Source of the DNA: Phyllobacteriaceae bacterium | GTDB lineage: Bacteria; Pseudomonadota; Alphaproteobacteria; Rhizobiales; Rhizobiaceae | DNA: 64,000 nt | Reading direction: 5' to 3' | Assembly (NCBI GenBank): GCA_016711085.1 | Contig: JADJTR010000012.1 | Coordinates: forward strand, 496,001 to 560,000 | In this document: one piece after another, positions 17,697 to 26,375 of the stretch | Position numbering within the stretch: position 1 is the first letter of the stretch | Layout of the letters: each line of letters begins with the position of its first letter | Position numbers and translations under genes: made by a program | The notes under the pieces: generated by a model | The model's database searches: none | Told to the model about the DNA's origin: nothing | The model's input: the letters and a program-made list of their open reading frames with translations, nothing else

Positions 17697-19250
17697 TCAC
17701 TCCCACTCGATGGTCCCCGGCGGCTTGCTGGTCACGTCGTAGACAACGCGGTTGACGCCGCGCACCTCGTTGATGATGCGGGTGGCGGCGCGGCCGAGGA
17801 AGGCCATGTCGTAGGGATAGAAATCGGCCGTCATGCCGTCGACCGAGGTGACGGCGCGCAGCGCGCAGACGAACTCGTAGGTGCGGCCGTCGCCCATGAC
17901 GCCGACGGTCTGCACCGGCAGCAGCACGGCGAAGGCCTGCCAGATCTTGTCGTAGAGGCCGGCCTTGCGGATCTCGTCGAGATAGATGGCGTCGGCCTCC
18001 TGCAGGATGGCGATTTTCTCCCGCGTCACGCCGCCCGGCAGGCGGATGGCGAGGCCCGGGCCGGGGAACGGGTGGCGGCCGACGAAGCGCTCCGGCAGGC
18101 CGAGTTCGCGGCCCAGCGCCCGCACCTCGTCCTTGAACAATTCGCGCAGCGGCTCGACCAGCTTCATGTGCATGCGCTCGGGCAGGCCGCCGACATTGTG
18201 ATGGCTCTTGATCGTGACCGACGGGCCGCCGGAGAACGACACGCTCTCGATCACGTCGGGATAGAGCGTGCCCTGCGCCAGAAAATCCGCGCCGCCACGA
18301 TCTTCTTGGCCTCCTCCTCGAACACCTCGATGAACAGCCGGCCGATGGTCTTGCGCTTCTTCTCGGGGTCGGCCTCGCCCTCCAGCGCGCCGATGAACTT
18401 TTCGGCCGCATCCACATGCACCAGCGGGATGTTGTAGTGGTGCCGGAACAGGTCGACCACCGTCGGCCGCCTCGTTCTTCCGCATCAAGCCGTGGTCGAC
18501 GAACACGCAGGTCAGCTGCTCGCCGATCGCCTCGTGGATCAGCACGGCGGCGACCGCCGAATCGACGCCGCCGGACAGGCCGCAGATCACCCGGCCCTTG
18601 CCGACCTGGGCGCGGATCTTTTCGACCATCTCCTTGCGATAGGCGGCCATGGTCCAGTCGCCGGAAGGCCCGGCGATCTTATGGACGAAGTTGGCGATCA
18701 GCTTGGCGCCGTCCGGCGTGTGCACGACCTCCCGGGTGGAACATGGTGGCGTAAGATTGCGCGCCTCGTCGCCGGCGATGGCGAACGGCGCGTTCTCGCT
18801 GACACGCCGACGACCTGAAGCCGGGCGGCAGGCGGTCACGCGGTCGCCGTGGCTCATCCACACCGGATAGTGGCCGCCCACTTCCCAAACGCCGTCGAAG
18901 AGCGGGCTGGCCTTCAGGATTTCGACATCGGCGCGGCCGAATTCGCGGGCGTGGCCGCCTTCCACCTTTCCGCCGAGCTGGGTGCTAAGCGTCTGCTGGC
19001 CGTAGCAGATGCCGAGGATCGGCACGCCGGCGTCGAAGACCGACTGCGGCGCCCGCGGGCTGCCAGCATCGATGACCGAGGCCGGGCCGCCGGAGAAGAT
19101 GACCCCTTTCGGCTTCAGTCGCGCGAAGGCCGCACCGGCGCTCTGAAAGGGGTGGATTTCGCAATAAACGCCGGTTTCGCGCACCCGCCGCGCGATCAGC
19201 TGCGTCACCTGGGAGCCGAAATCGATGATGAGGATTGCGTCATGTGTCAT
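17697..19250 (-). CDS. guaA: GMP synthase (glutamine-hydrolysing), with compensating indels
   Basis: 517 residues, the family length. Class-I amidotransferase domain first ([16 protein letters not shown]; nucleophile in [16 protein letters not shown] region), then the ATP-pyrophosphatase P-loop [14 protein letters not shown] and the C-terminal dimerisation domain ([11 protein letters not shown]; ending KPPGTIEWE). It converts XMP to GMP, the step after GuaB. Three internal stretches read out of frame and then return: around 18760-18830 (expected LPPGF...VSENA), around 18735-18755 (expected YATMFHPEV) and 18293-18470 (expected [11 protein letters not shown] through the EVFEEEAKK helix, present in another frame). 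At least six single-base indels are needed, which is implausible for a living essential gene. Confidence 0.93.
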   Translation of the reverse strand: MTHDAILIIDFGSQVTQLIARRVRETGVYCEIHPFQSAGAAFARLKPKGVIFSGGPASVIDAGSPRAPQSVFDAGVPILGICYGQQTLSTQLGGKVEGGHAREFGRADVEILKASPLFDGVWEVGGHYPVWMSHGDRVTACRPASGRRRVSENAPFAIAGDEARNLTPPCSTREVVHTPDGAKLIANFVHKIAGPSGDWTMAAYRKEMVEKIRAQVGKGRVICGLSGGVDSAVAAVLIHEAIGEQLTCVFVDHGLMRKNEAADGGRPVPAPLQHPAGACGCGRKVHRRAGGRGRPREEAQDHRPAVHRGVRGGGQEDRGGADFLAQGTLYPDVIESVSFSGGPSVTIKSHHNVGGLPERMHMKLVEPLRELFKDEVRALGRELGLPERFVGRHPFPGPGLAIRLPGGVTREKIAILQEADAIYLDEIRKAGLYDKIWQAFAVLLPVQTVGVMGDGRTYEFVCALRAVTSVDGMTADFYPYDMAFLGRAATRIINEVRGVNRVVYDVTSKPPGTIEWE

Positions 19251-19476
19251 GGCGAGGCTTTAGGGAAAAACCCGAGTCGGCGCAACGGCTTGGGCGGAAT
19301 CGCTCACAGTCGGAATCCGGCGCTTCATGCGACGGTTCACGTCGATCACGCGGCGGTTCAGCATCGACGGGGCAAGGCAGCCTGCGGCATCATGGCTTCC
19401 GCGGTTTGATCTGGATCAATTCGAAAAACTGCATGCTTCCTAGCCTCCCCGAAACATTCCGTGCGGGAGGCGGTCG

Positions 19477-21078
19477 ATGACATTCGCCATGGCAGGTCGG
19501 GCCGCGCTCGCCGCATCGCTGGTGTTTCTGTTCGCCTTTACCGCCCTTGCCGGCTCGAAGGATCCGAACGCCACCGCCGACCATTCGAAATTCGAGGCCC
19601 TGAAACAGCCTTTCGCCAGTGGGCCGGAGGTCACAAAGGCCTGCCTGACCTGCCACACCGAGGCGGCGCATCAGGTCATGGACACGATCCACTGGACCTG
19701 GGACTACAAGCACACCGATCCGGCCAGCGGCGAGGAGCAGCATCTCGGCAAGAAGAACGTGCTCAATTCGTTTTGCGGCAATATCGCCTCCAATGAGCCG
19801 CGCTGCACCTCATGCCATGCCGGATATGGCTGGGATTCGCCGAATTTCGATTTCGCCAAACAGGAAAACGTCGACTGCCTGGTCTGCCACGACACGACGG
19901 GAACCTATTCGAAATACCCGACCAAGGCCGGTCACCCGCTCTACGAGCCGTTGACGACGCCGGAGGGCAAGACGGTCAATCCGCCGGACCTCAACAAAAT
20001 CGCCCAGAATGTCGGCGACAGTGGCCGCGAAAACTGCGGCGCATGCCATTTCTCCGGCGGCGGCGCCGATGGGGTCAAGCACGGCGACCTCGATTCCTCT
20101 CTGATCAAGGGCGACAAGCATCTCGACGTCCACATGGGCATGGATGGCGAGAACATGGGCTGCGCCGCCTGCCATCGCGCCTCGGCGCACAAATGGCCGG
20201 GGTCGCGCTACGATTCGCTCGCCGCCGACGCCAAGGGTACGGGCAAGCCGGGCGAACAGCGCGCCGTGGCGAGTTGCCAGTCCTGCCATGGAGACACACC
20301 GCATCCGGTGTCGATCGACGGGCTGAAACTCAACGACCACACCGACAGGATCGCCTGCCAGACCTGCCACATCCCGGAATTCGCGCGCGGCGGCGTGGCG
20401 ACGAAAACGCTGTGGGACTGGTCGACGGCCGGCAAGACGAAAGACGGCAAGGCGTTCACCGAACTCGACGAACACGGCCACCCCAAATACATGTCGATCA
20501 AGGGGTCTTTCGAGCATGGCGAGAATGTCACGCCGGAATACGCCTTCACCAACGGCAAGGTGATCTACAGCCAGGTCGGCCAGAAGATCGATCCGTCGAA
20601 GCCGGTGTCGATCAATGCCTTCGCCGGTTCCCATGACGATCCGGAGAGCCGCATCTGGCCGTTCAAGCTGATGCGCGGTAAACAGGCCTACGATCCGGTG
20701 CAGAACATTCTTGTTTTCAACCATGTCTACGGTCCGGGTGACGACAGCGCGTTCTGGACCGGGCTCGACTGGAACAAGTCGATTGCCGCCGGCATGAAGG
20801 CGGCGGGCATGGACTGGTCCGGCAAATATGATTTCGTCGAAACCGAGATGTGGTGGCCGATCGCCCACATGGTGGCGCCGGCGGAGGAAGCGCTCGCCTG
20901 CGACGATTGCCACGCCAAGGATGGTCGACTGGCCAAACTCGCCGGCTTCTACATGCCGGGGCGCGATTCGACCGGCTGGCTCGATTTCCTTGGTCTGCTC
21001 GCCCTCGCAGTCGCCGCGGTCGGCGTCGTCGGTCACGGGCTTCTGCGCATCGTTTTCGTGAAAAGGACGTCGCCATGA
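19477..21078 (+). CDS. octaheme c-type cytochrome, tetrathionate reductase (OTR) family
   Basis: 533 residues: signal peptide (residues 1-26, cut after ALA), eight CXXCH haem motifs (CLTCH 56, CTSCH 110, CLVCH 134, CGACH 187, CAACH 229, CQSCH 267, CQTCH 294, and CDDCH near 484) and a C-terminal membrane helix (FLGLLALAVAAVGVVGHGLL). This matches periplasmic octaheme OTR-type cytochromes, which reduce tetrathionate, nitrite and hydroxylamine in vitro; their physiological substrate is uncertain. The following gene, a four-helix cytochrome b, overlaps by ATGA and probably connects the enzyme to the quinone pool. A long gap before the last haem motif is normal for the family. Confidence 0.88.
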   Translation: MTFAMAGRAALAASLVFLFAFTALAGSKDPNATADHSKFEALKQPFASGPEVTKACLTCHTEAAHQVMDTIHWTWDYKHTDPASGEEQHLGKKNVLNSFCGNIASNEPRCTSCHAGYGWDSPNFDFAKQENVDCLVCHDTTGTYSKYPTKAGHPLYEPLTTPEGKTVNPPDLNKIAQNVGDSGRENCGACHFSGGGADGVKHGDLDSSLIKGDKHLDVHMGMDGENMGCAACHRASAHKWPGSRYDSLAADAKGTGKPGEQRAVASCQSCHGDTPHPVSIDGLKLNDHTDRIACQTCHIPEFARGGVATKTLWDWSTAGKTKDGKAFTELDEHGHPKYMSIKGSFEHGENVTPEYAFTNGKVIYSQVGQKIDPSKPVSINAFAGSHDDPESRIWPFKLMRGKQAYDPVQNILVFNHVYGPGDDSAFWTGLDWNKSIAAGMKAAGMDWSGKYDFVETEMWWPIAHMVAPAEEALACDDCHAKDGRLAKLAGFYMPGRDSTGWLDFLGLLALAVAAVGVVGHGLLRIVFVKRTSP

Positions 21079-21785
21079 GCATCGCCGACGAACTGGCGCT
21101 CGATGCGCCGGCCAAGGGCCCGACCGTGAAACGGCGCGTGATGATCTACCGCCGTTACGAGCGATTCTGGCACTGGAGCCAGGCGGCGCTGATCCTTGTC
21201 CTGTTGTTCACCGGTTTCGGCCTGCACGGAGTGCACGGCCTGATCCCGTTCGGCCTCGCGGTGAACCTGCACACGCTCGCGGCGCTGACGCTGGTCGTGT
21301 TGTGGGTATTCACCATTTTCTGGTGGTTCACCACGGGCGAATGGCGGCACTATCTGCCCGGAAACGAGGGCCTTGCCTCGATCCTGCGCTACTATGCATT
21401 CGGCATCCTCATCGGCGCCCAGAAACCCTACAAGAAGCGTTTCGGCGCCAAGCAGAACGCGCTGCAGGCGCTGACTTATCTGCTGTTGACGCTGTTGATC
21501 GGCTCCACCCTGTGGGCGACGGGCGTCGCCTATCTTTTCTATAACTTCTGGGAGCATTTCGGTTGGTCGCAAACGGCGTTCCGGATCGTCGCCTTCCTCC
21601 ACACGGCGGCGGCCTGGGCGATGGCGCTTTTCGTCGTCATCCATGTCTACATGGCGACGACGGGCCGGCCGTGGCACCACTATTTCCATTCGATGATCAC
21701 CGGCTACGACGATGTCGAACTGACGCCGGAAGAGCTCGCCTATCTGGAACAGAGCCGCGAGAACCGGCTCGGCAAGGCGCACTGA
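21075..21785 (+). CDS. di-haem cytochrome b561-type membrane subunit
   Basis: 236 residues beginning at ATG 21075, which overlaps the octaheme stop (ATGA). Four membrane helices with histidines suited to two b haems: RFWHWSQAALILVLLF, NLHTLAALTLVVLW, FLHTAAAWAMALFVVIHVYMA and the WHHYFHSMITGYDD tail. This is the Ni/Fe-hydrogenase/thiosulfate-reductase type cytochrome b fold and should pass electrons between quinol and the octaheme cytochrome. The two genes form a self-contained electron-transfer module. Confidence 0.86.
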   Translation: MSIADELALDAPAKGPTVKRRVMIYRRYERFWHWSQAALILVLLFTGFGLHGVHGLIPFGLAVNLHTLAALTLVVLWVFTIFWWFTTGEWRHYLPGNEGLASILRYYAFGILIGAQKPYKKRFGAKQNALQALTYLLLTLLIGSTLWATGVAYLFYNFWEHFGWSQTAFRIVAFLHTAAAWAMALFVVIHVYMATTGRPWHHYFHSMITGYDDVELTPEELAYLEQSRENRLGKAH

Positions 21786-21791
21786 AGGGCG

Positions 21792-22425
21792 TCAGGCCGG
21801 CAGGTCGGCCAGCGCCAACAGTCGATCGACCGCCTCGGCCAGTTTCTCGTCGATGACATGCAGATATTCTGTCCAGTTGTCGATGTGATTCAAATCGGCC
21901 TTGCCGTCGGACACGCCGCGCAAGCCGACCAGCGGCACGCCGAAGCGCATCGCGGCGCGCAGATGGGCGAAGGTTTCCATGTCGACCATGTCGGCGTCGA
22001 TGGCGTCGTACGCCGCGCCGGAGACGATGTTTGCGCCGGTCGACAGACGCGCCGTCGGCACGCCGGGTATCGGCGTCGGCAGCGTTAGTTCCTTCGGCAA
22101 ATCGAGGAAGGGCGTCCGCCCTTTTTTCAAAACCGAGCGCCGAGGCGTCGATGTCGCGCCAGGACACCGAGGCGACCTGATAGACGCCGGTCTGCTCCAG
22201 CGTGCGCGAGCCGGCCGAGCCAAGCGAAACGACCAGTTTCGGCAATGCGCCGCGCGCCGCGCGCCGCGCCAGTTCGGCGGCAAGCGAAACGCCGGCTTCG
22301 ACCGGGCCGACCCCGGTGAACAGCGGGGTGAAGCGGGCGGCCAGATGCGGACCGAATTCGACCTCGGCGGCCATGACGAAGAGGATGCCCGAATCCATGG
22401 CGCCCAAGCCATTTTCCGACGCCAT
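21792..22425 (-). CDS. 5'-methylthioadenosine/S-adenosylhomocysteine nucleosidase-like (frameshifted)
   Basis: About 210 residues after correcting one base. N-terminal frame: MDSGILFVMAAEVEFGPHL, TGVGPVEAGVSLAAELA and SLGSAGSR. C-terminal frame: GANIVSGAAYDAIDADMVDMETFAHLRAA, with the conserved VDMET catalytic/ribose motif, then GLRGVSDGKAD. The switch is in a T6 run (22122-22127 on the + strand); deleting one T gives a continuous protein. The family cleaves adenine (or another base) from MTA/SAH. S-adenosyl metabolites are also products of the radical-SAM gene that follows on the other strand, but this could be coincidence. Confidence 0.78.
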
Positions 22426-22631
22426 GCTCGATCGTTCCAATTGTTGAAATCAAAGTCCATCGACGAATAGCGGCGAAGGCCGACGCTTTACAAGGCCGAG
22501 CGTGACGAAAATCACATGGGAGTTGTTTTGCATGGATTAGAACTCGGTCAAAGAAGGTGTCGGCCATGCACCAAACTCGCGCATGACAAATTTCTCGGGG
22601 CCAGGTCAATCTCGAAATTTGGAGCTTCGCC

Positions 22632-22997
22632 ATGAGCAAGACATTTAATTTCCAAGCCACGGAAAAAACCATCCTCAGCAAAATGGATGAGCACGAAATC
22701 CGGAAAATGGTCGAGAAGGAAGCGGATCGTTTCATCGAAAGCCTGCCGGAGTCGGTTCAACTCGCCGATGTCAACTCTGTGCGGCTTCGTTCCAGTCCGC
22801 GCGAGGTCGCCGATACCGGCGTTTGGGCGCAATGGACTCGGGCCTGCTGCGGCCACCGCAAGAACATCGCCGATTTCACTTATCCGGAGATCGCCGAGTT
22901 GCAGACCGGATTCAACGCCAATGTCGAGAAGAAGTTCAAGCAGGACCACTTCGATTCCGATTTCGCCGTGCGCGCCGTGGCGCGTGCGCTGAAGTAG
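22632..22997 (+). CDS. putative substrate/precursor protein of the radical-SAM cluster
   Basis: 121 residues, ATG 22632 with GGAG eleven bases upstream. N-terminal half helical and charged (MDEHEIRKMVEKEADRFIESLP), a central stretch LADVNSVRLRSSPREVADTG, then WAQWTRACCGHRKNIADFTYPEI and an aromatic/charged end (FKQDHFDSDFAVRAVARALK). Only two cysteines, adjacent. I do not recognise a family. It precedes an RRE-containing radical-SAM/SPASM maturase by 58 bases with a strong hairpin between, the arrangement expected for a RiPP substrate that must be made in excess. It is long for a precursor and could instead be a partner protein. Confidence 0.6.
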   Translation: MSKTFNFQATEKTILSKMDEHEIRKMVEKEADRFIESLPESVQLADVNSVRLRSSPREVADTGVWAQWTRACCGHRKNIADFTYPEIAELQTGFNANVEKKFKQDHFDSDFAVRAVARALK

Positions 22998-23008
22998 CAA
23001 GCGGCCAG

Positions 23009-23032
23009 ATGCGCGCCGGCTGACGCCGGCGC
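23009..23032 (+). terminator. perfect 10-bp hairpin between substrate-like gene and maturase
   Basis: GCGCGCCGGC (23009-23018), loop TGAC, GCCGGCGCGC (23023-23032). It starts 12 bases after the stop of the 121-aa gene and ends 23 bases before the maturase start. No U tract follows, so it is more likely an RNA-stabilising or attenuating stem than a full terminator. Confidence 0.6.
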
Positions 23033-23055
23033 GCTGGTCACCAGGAGGAATACCG

Positions 23056-24453
23056 ATGAGGAATCCGGTCAGCCGGGCAGCCGCGCCCATGCATGTTGAT
23101 CCTGCTTCGATATTCGATCCGGACCGCGTTCACGTCCGCCGCTACGGCGACAGGCTGCTTGTGATTGACCAGGCAAACGGCCGCTGGATCGGCCTGGATC
23201 ATCGGGAAGGCCGGATGCTGCCGCTGCTCAAACTCGGCCCGGGCGTCATTGCCCACGCCGCAATCGGCGCGCGTCTGGAAGAATTGCGCCGGCTGCTCGT
23301 CGACAACGATATCGGGGCAAGCGACGGCGCCGATCCCACGCGCCTCAATACGATCATCTTGAAGCTGACCAAGAGGTGCAACATCGCCTGCGCCTATTGC
23401 TACGACTTCGAGAACGGCGACCAGGCCCGCAACGCCGATGCCGGCCAGATGAAGGCCGCGGTGTCGCAGGCCCTCGACCTTGCCGGAGCGGGCAACAAGC
23501 TCTCGGTCATCCTGCATGGCGGCGAACCGATGCTGGTCTGGGACCTGCTTGAGGAAATCGTCGCCCATGGAGAAGCCGAAGCGGCTCGACTGGGTGTTCG
23601 CATCGGCTTTCAGGGCCAGACCAACATGACGGCGCTGACGGCCCGCAAGGTTGCGTTTTCGCAAGCCCATGACATCGCCTGGGGAATTTCGCTCGATGGC
23701 GACGCTGCCGCCAATGATCGTTTCCGCATCCGGACGGATGCCGGCGGCACCTACAATTTGTTCGAGCGGGCGCTACGCGACTATGGCGATTTCGTTCGGC
23801 AGTTTCCCGTGCTGTCGACGATCACCGGGCCGACCAGCGGGCGACTGCTGGAAACGGCGCGCCATTTCCGCGACATCGGCATGGCCGGCTGGGATTGGTC
23901 GCTGTTTCAGCCGATCGGACGAGCGCGCAACGGCAATCCGCAATTCGAAGCCAATGGCGAACAGCTCCTGGCATCCTGGGCTGCGCTGTTTGCGGCCGTC
24001 GAAGCCGGTGAGTTCGACGGTTTTCCTGTGCAACCGGTGTTGAAATACCTGCGCAATTTCATCGAAAGTCCAGGCGGAAACATGTGTCTTCGGCCGAAAT
24101 GCGGGGCCGCCCGCGACCTGGTGTCGGTATCCTATGACGGCGCCATAGAAGCCTGCGACTGCCTTGACCGCAGCGGCCCGCTCAGCCCGATCGGCGCCAT
24201 GGAAACGGGCGATCTGCGATCAGCGCGCGCCGGCGCACTTTCCGCTTTCATCCGAAGCCGCGATACTTCGCGGAATCATTGCAGCCAGTGTCTCTGGTTC
24301 GGTCAATGCGGCGGCACCTGCCTTGCCCATTCCGGTGGCATCGATTCGGTGAACGGATTGCATTGCGCCGTATCGCAACTTGCTTTCGACTCGATCGCGC
24401 GCAGCATGCTGACCACGCCCGCAATGCAGCGCTACTACGGGAGTTGCCAATGA
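23056..24453 (+). CDS. radical SAM/SPASM peptide maturase with PqqD-like leader-binding domain
   Basis: 465 residues, ATG 23056 behind AGGAGG. Residues 25-95 resemble a PqqD/RRE winged-helix (YGDRLLVIDQANGRWIGLDHREGR). Residues 100-320 form the radical-SAM barrel with the 4Fe-4S motif CNIACAYC, HGGEPML and QTNMT. The SPASM C-terminus carries CLRPKCG, CDCL and CSQCLWFGQCGGTC...LHC for two auxiliary clusters. Such enzymes install C-C, C-S or epimer/keto modifications in ribosomal peptides. Upstream is the 121-aa candidate substrate; the stop overlaps the next ORF (ATGA). The final chemistry cannot be deduced from sequence. Confidence 0.87.
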   Translation: MRNPVSRAAAPMHVDPASIFDPDRVHVRRYGDRLLVIDQANGRWIGLDHREGRMLPLLKLGPGVIAHAAIGARLEELRRLLVDNDIGASDGADPTRLNTIILKLTKRCNIACAYCYDFENGDQARNADAGQMKAAVSQALDLAGAGNKLSVILHGGEPMLVWDLLEEIVAHGEAEAARLGVRIGFQGQTNMTALTARKVAFSQAHDIAWGISLDGDAAANDRFRIRTDAGGTYNLFERALRDYGDFVRQFPVLSTITGPTSGRLLETARHFRDIGMAGWDWSLFQPIGRARNGNPQFEANGEQLLASWAALFAAVEAGEFDGFPVQPVLKYLRNFIESPGGNMCLRPKCGAARDLVSVSYDGAIEACDCLDRSGPLSPIGAMETGDLRSARAGALSAFIRSRDTSRNHCSQCLWFGQCGGTCLAHSGGIDSVNGLHCAVSQLAFDSIARSMLTTPAMQRYYGSCQ

Positions 24454-24620
24454 GTACGGATGTGGACCCAGCTGCCCGAATTGATGTTTTCGCGCGCCTG
24501 CATGCCATGCTCGCCGATCCCGAATGGCGGCGAATGCTCGGCAGCATCGAGGCGCAGAACATTCCCGACTTGGTCGACTCCTATGGCCGACCAGCCGGCA
24601 GCGGTTCGCAACGCCCTTGA
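24450..24620 (+). CDS. 56-aa ORF coupled to the maturase, possibly N-terminus of the next gene
   Basis: Starts with an ATG overlapping the maturase stop. Sequence MSTDVDPAARIDVFARLHAMLADPEWRRMLGSIEAQNIPDL is amphipathic and helical, then turns into GRPAGSGSQRP. The next gene begins inside it at 24583 in another frame. Either this is a short separate protein or the real gene is a single longer protein broken by one base near 24580-24600, like many others in this window. Confidence 0.45.
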   Translation: MSTDVDPAARIDVFARLHAMLADPEWRRMLGSIEAQNIPDLVDSYGRPAGSGSQRP

Positions 24621-25347
24621 AGCGGCTTTGGCGCTGGTCGGATCGCGCCGGACCGACGCGGCCACAGCGATACTCGGCCATCAATTCAATTGTTTTGCAC
24701 GCGAAGCGCGCGCCATCGACGGCCGCATGTCAAGGCGACAGGTGAATATCCACGGCGCGGTCAATCTCTCCAATGCGGGAGAATCGCCAATTGCGTTTCT
24801 TTGCCCGATGAGCGTCATGACTTCTGACGGAATGGCGGCGATAGAAGCGATCACCAATTCGGTTTTGGCCGGACGGCCCTCTATTACCTACGGCGAGGAC
24901 ATGGGAGAGCTGATCGAACGCGAACCCCACCTCAAGGCCTTTTTCCCGCGCCCAGGTGGAAACCCGTTACGCGAAATACTCGATGTGCTTGACCGCAACG
25001 GCGTCTTTTTCACCTATTGCGATTTCGCATACGCTGGCCACAAGACGGTGTCGCCGGAGTTTCTCGGCGGCTCACGGGTATTCTCCCGCGGCTTTGTCAG
25101 GTTGCTGCAGAAGACGCGTCCGATTCTCGTTGCCGCCTACATCACCCTCGATGGCGATGTGCTCAATGTGCATTGCGAAAAGCCGATTACAGCGCTGCGC
25201 GACTGCCCGTCGACGCCGACGATCGAGGCGGTGAGCGCGCTTGTTTCGAACGCCACGGCGAGACTTGTCGCCAAACTCGGGACACAATGGCTGCTGCTGC
25301 CGACACTCACCTTTGAACCGGCGGGAATGGCTGACGCCACCCAATAA
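24583..25347 (+). CDS. acyltransferase-like protein of the radical-SAM cluster (tentative)
   Basis: 254 residues. The arrangement of segments (GAVNLSNAGESPIAFLCPMSV; ITYGEDMGEL; REILDVLDRNGVFFTYCDFAYAGHKTVSPEFLGGSRVFSRGFVRLLQKTRPILVAAYI) resembles LpxL/HtrB-type lysophospholipid acyltransferases, where the aspartate-containing FxxCDF strand and a basic loop precede a PxxxA strand. The catalytic His-x4-Asp is not obvious, so this may be a divergent or inactive member. If right, the cluster could add a lipid to a modified peptide. Confidence in the fold is modest; in the gene itself it is high. Confidence 0.45.
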   Translation: MADQPAAVRNALEAALALVGSRRTDAATAILGHQFNCFAREARAIDGRMSRRQVNIHGAVNLSNAGESPIAFLCPMSVMTSDGMAAIEAITNSVLAGRPSITYGEDMGELIEREPHLKAFFPRPGGNPLREILDVLDRNGVFFTYCDFAYAGHKTVSPEFLGGSRVFSRGFVRLLQKTRPILVAAYITLDGDVLNVHCEKPITALRDCPSTPTIEAVSALVSNATARLVAKLGTQWLLLPTLTFEPAGMADATQ

Positions 25348-25356
25348 CCGCGCGTC

Positions 25357-25815
25357 TCACCCGCTCAGGCCCTCGCGGCCGGTCACGGTCATCAGCGTGC
25401 CGGTCATGGTGGCGACGAGCTTGACATCGCCATCGGCGGTGAGTGCGTAAGCGCGGCCGTCGGATACGAGGATGGTGCGACCCGGTTTGGTCACTTCGCC
25501 CCGCACCAGGAACTTCTCGCCCTTGGCCGGCGCCAGCAGATTGACCTTGAACTCAATGGTCAGGATCGCCGCGTCGATCGGCATCAACGTATAAGCGGCG
25601 TAGCCGCAGGCGGAATCGAGAATGGTTGCGACAATGCCGGCATGGAGAAATCCGTGCTGCTGGGTGTGGTTTTCGTCGAACGGCATCTCGATCTCGACGA
25701 TGCCGGGCGAGATTTTCGTCAGACGCGCATTCAGCGTGCGCATGATGGCCTGACGGGCGAAACTTTCGCGCACCCGCGTCTCGAAATCGCCGTCCTGCGG
25801 TTTGAACGGTGTCAT
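25357..25815 (-). CDS. PaaI-family hotdog thioesterase
   Basis: 152 residues from ATG 25815. Hotdog signature: FDENHTQQHGFLHAGIVATILDSACGYAAY, in which HxxFLHAGxxxTxxD-like residues form the catalytic site, followed by IEFKVNLLAPAKG and RGEVTKPGRTILVSDGRAYA. These enzymes hydrolyse acyl- or aryl-CoA thioesters. It converges on the radical-SAM cluster and stands alone; no operon partner is clear, and the substrate cannot be told. Confidence 0.83.
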   Translation of the reverse strand: MTPFKPQDGDFETRVRESFARQAIMRTLNARLTKISPGIVEIEMPFDENHTQQHGFLHAGIVATILDSACGYAAYTLMPIDAAILTIEFKVNLLAPAKGEKFLVRGEVTKPGRTILVSDGRAYALTADGDVKLVATMTGTLMTVTGREGLSG

Positions 25816-25876
25816 GATCGTCAATCCTGCTGCAATGCAGCAAGAGTGGCATGAAGCCGCATTGACGGCAACCGGG

Positions 25877-26329
25877 TCAATTGAGCGCGAAGAGCTCCGC
25901 ATTGAGCAGCGTGGCGAAAGATACCCATGCCGCATAAGGAATAAAGAGCAAAGCGGCGACCGGATCAGCGCGGCGCGTCAACGCGATGAACGCGGCAATC
26001 ATCGCCAGCAAGGCGACAATGATCGCGAGAGCGCCTCCTGTCGACTGAATCGAGAAAAACACCGGCGACCAAAGGAAATTGAGCCCAAGTTGCCCCCACC
26101 AAATCCTCTGCGCGGCGTTGGCGGGTCCACGAGACCAGACACGCCATCCGGCGACGGCGATAAAGATGTAGAGCAGCGTCCAGACCGGGGCGAAAATCCA
26201 GTTCGGCGGATTGAAGGCCGGTTTTACCAGTCCCGCATACCATTCGCCCGGCAGATTATTGACGCCGATGAGCGTTCCGCCGCCAATGACAAGCGTCAGG
26301 AATGCGCCGAGGCCGAGGATGTCTTTCAT
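25877..26329 (-). CDS. tspO: TspO/MBR-family tryptophan-rich sensory protein
   Basis: 150 residues, five membrane helices. Family hallmarks: KPAFNPPNWIFAPVWTLLYIFIAVAGWRVW (the WxFxPVWTxLY signature), WWGQLGLNFLWSPVFF and PYAAWVSFATLLNAE. TspO binds porphyrins and, in photosynthetic alphaproteobacteria, tunes tetrapyrrole and photosystem gene expression; the family is now found widely. Lies 47 bases downstream of rsmB on the same strand, with the thioesterase after it. Confidence 0.9.
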   Translation of the reverse strand: MKDILGLGAFLTLVIGGGTLIGVNNLPGEWYAGLVKPAFNPPNWIFAPVWTLLYIFIAVAGWRVWSRGPANAAQRIWWGQLGLNFLWSPVFFSIQSTGGALAIIVALLAMIAAFIALTRRADPVAALLFIPYAAWVSFATLLNAELFALN

Positions 26330-26375
26330 GGCTAGCCCGTTTTGAGGCGCTCTACGTCCGGCGCCGACGCACGGA

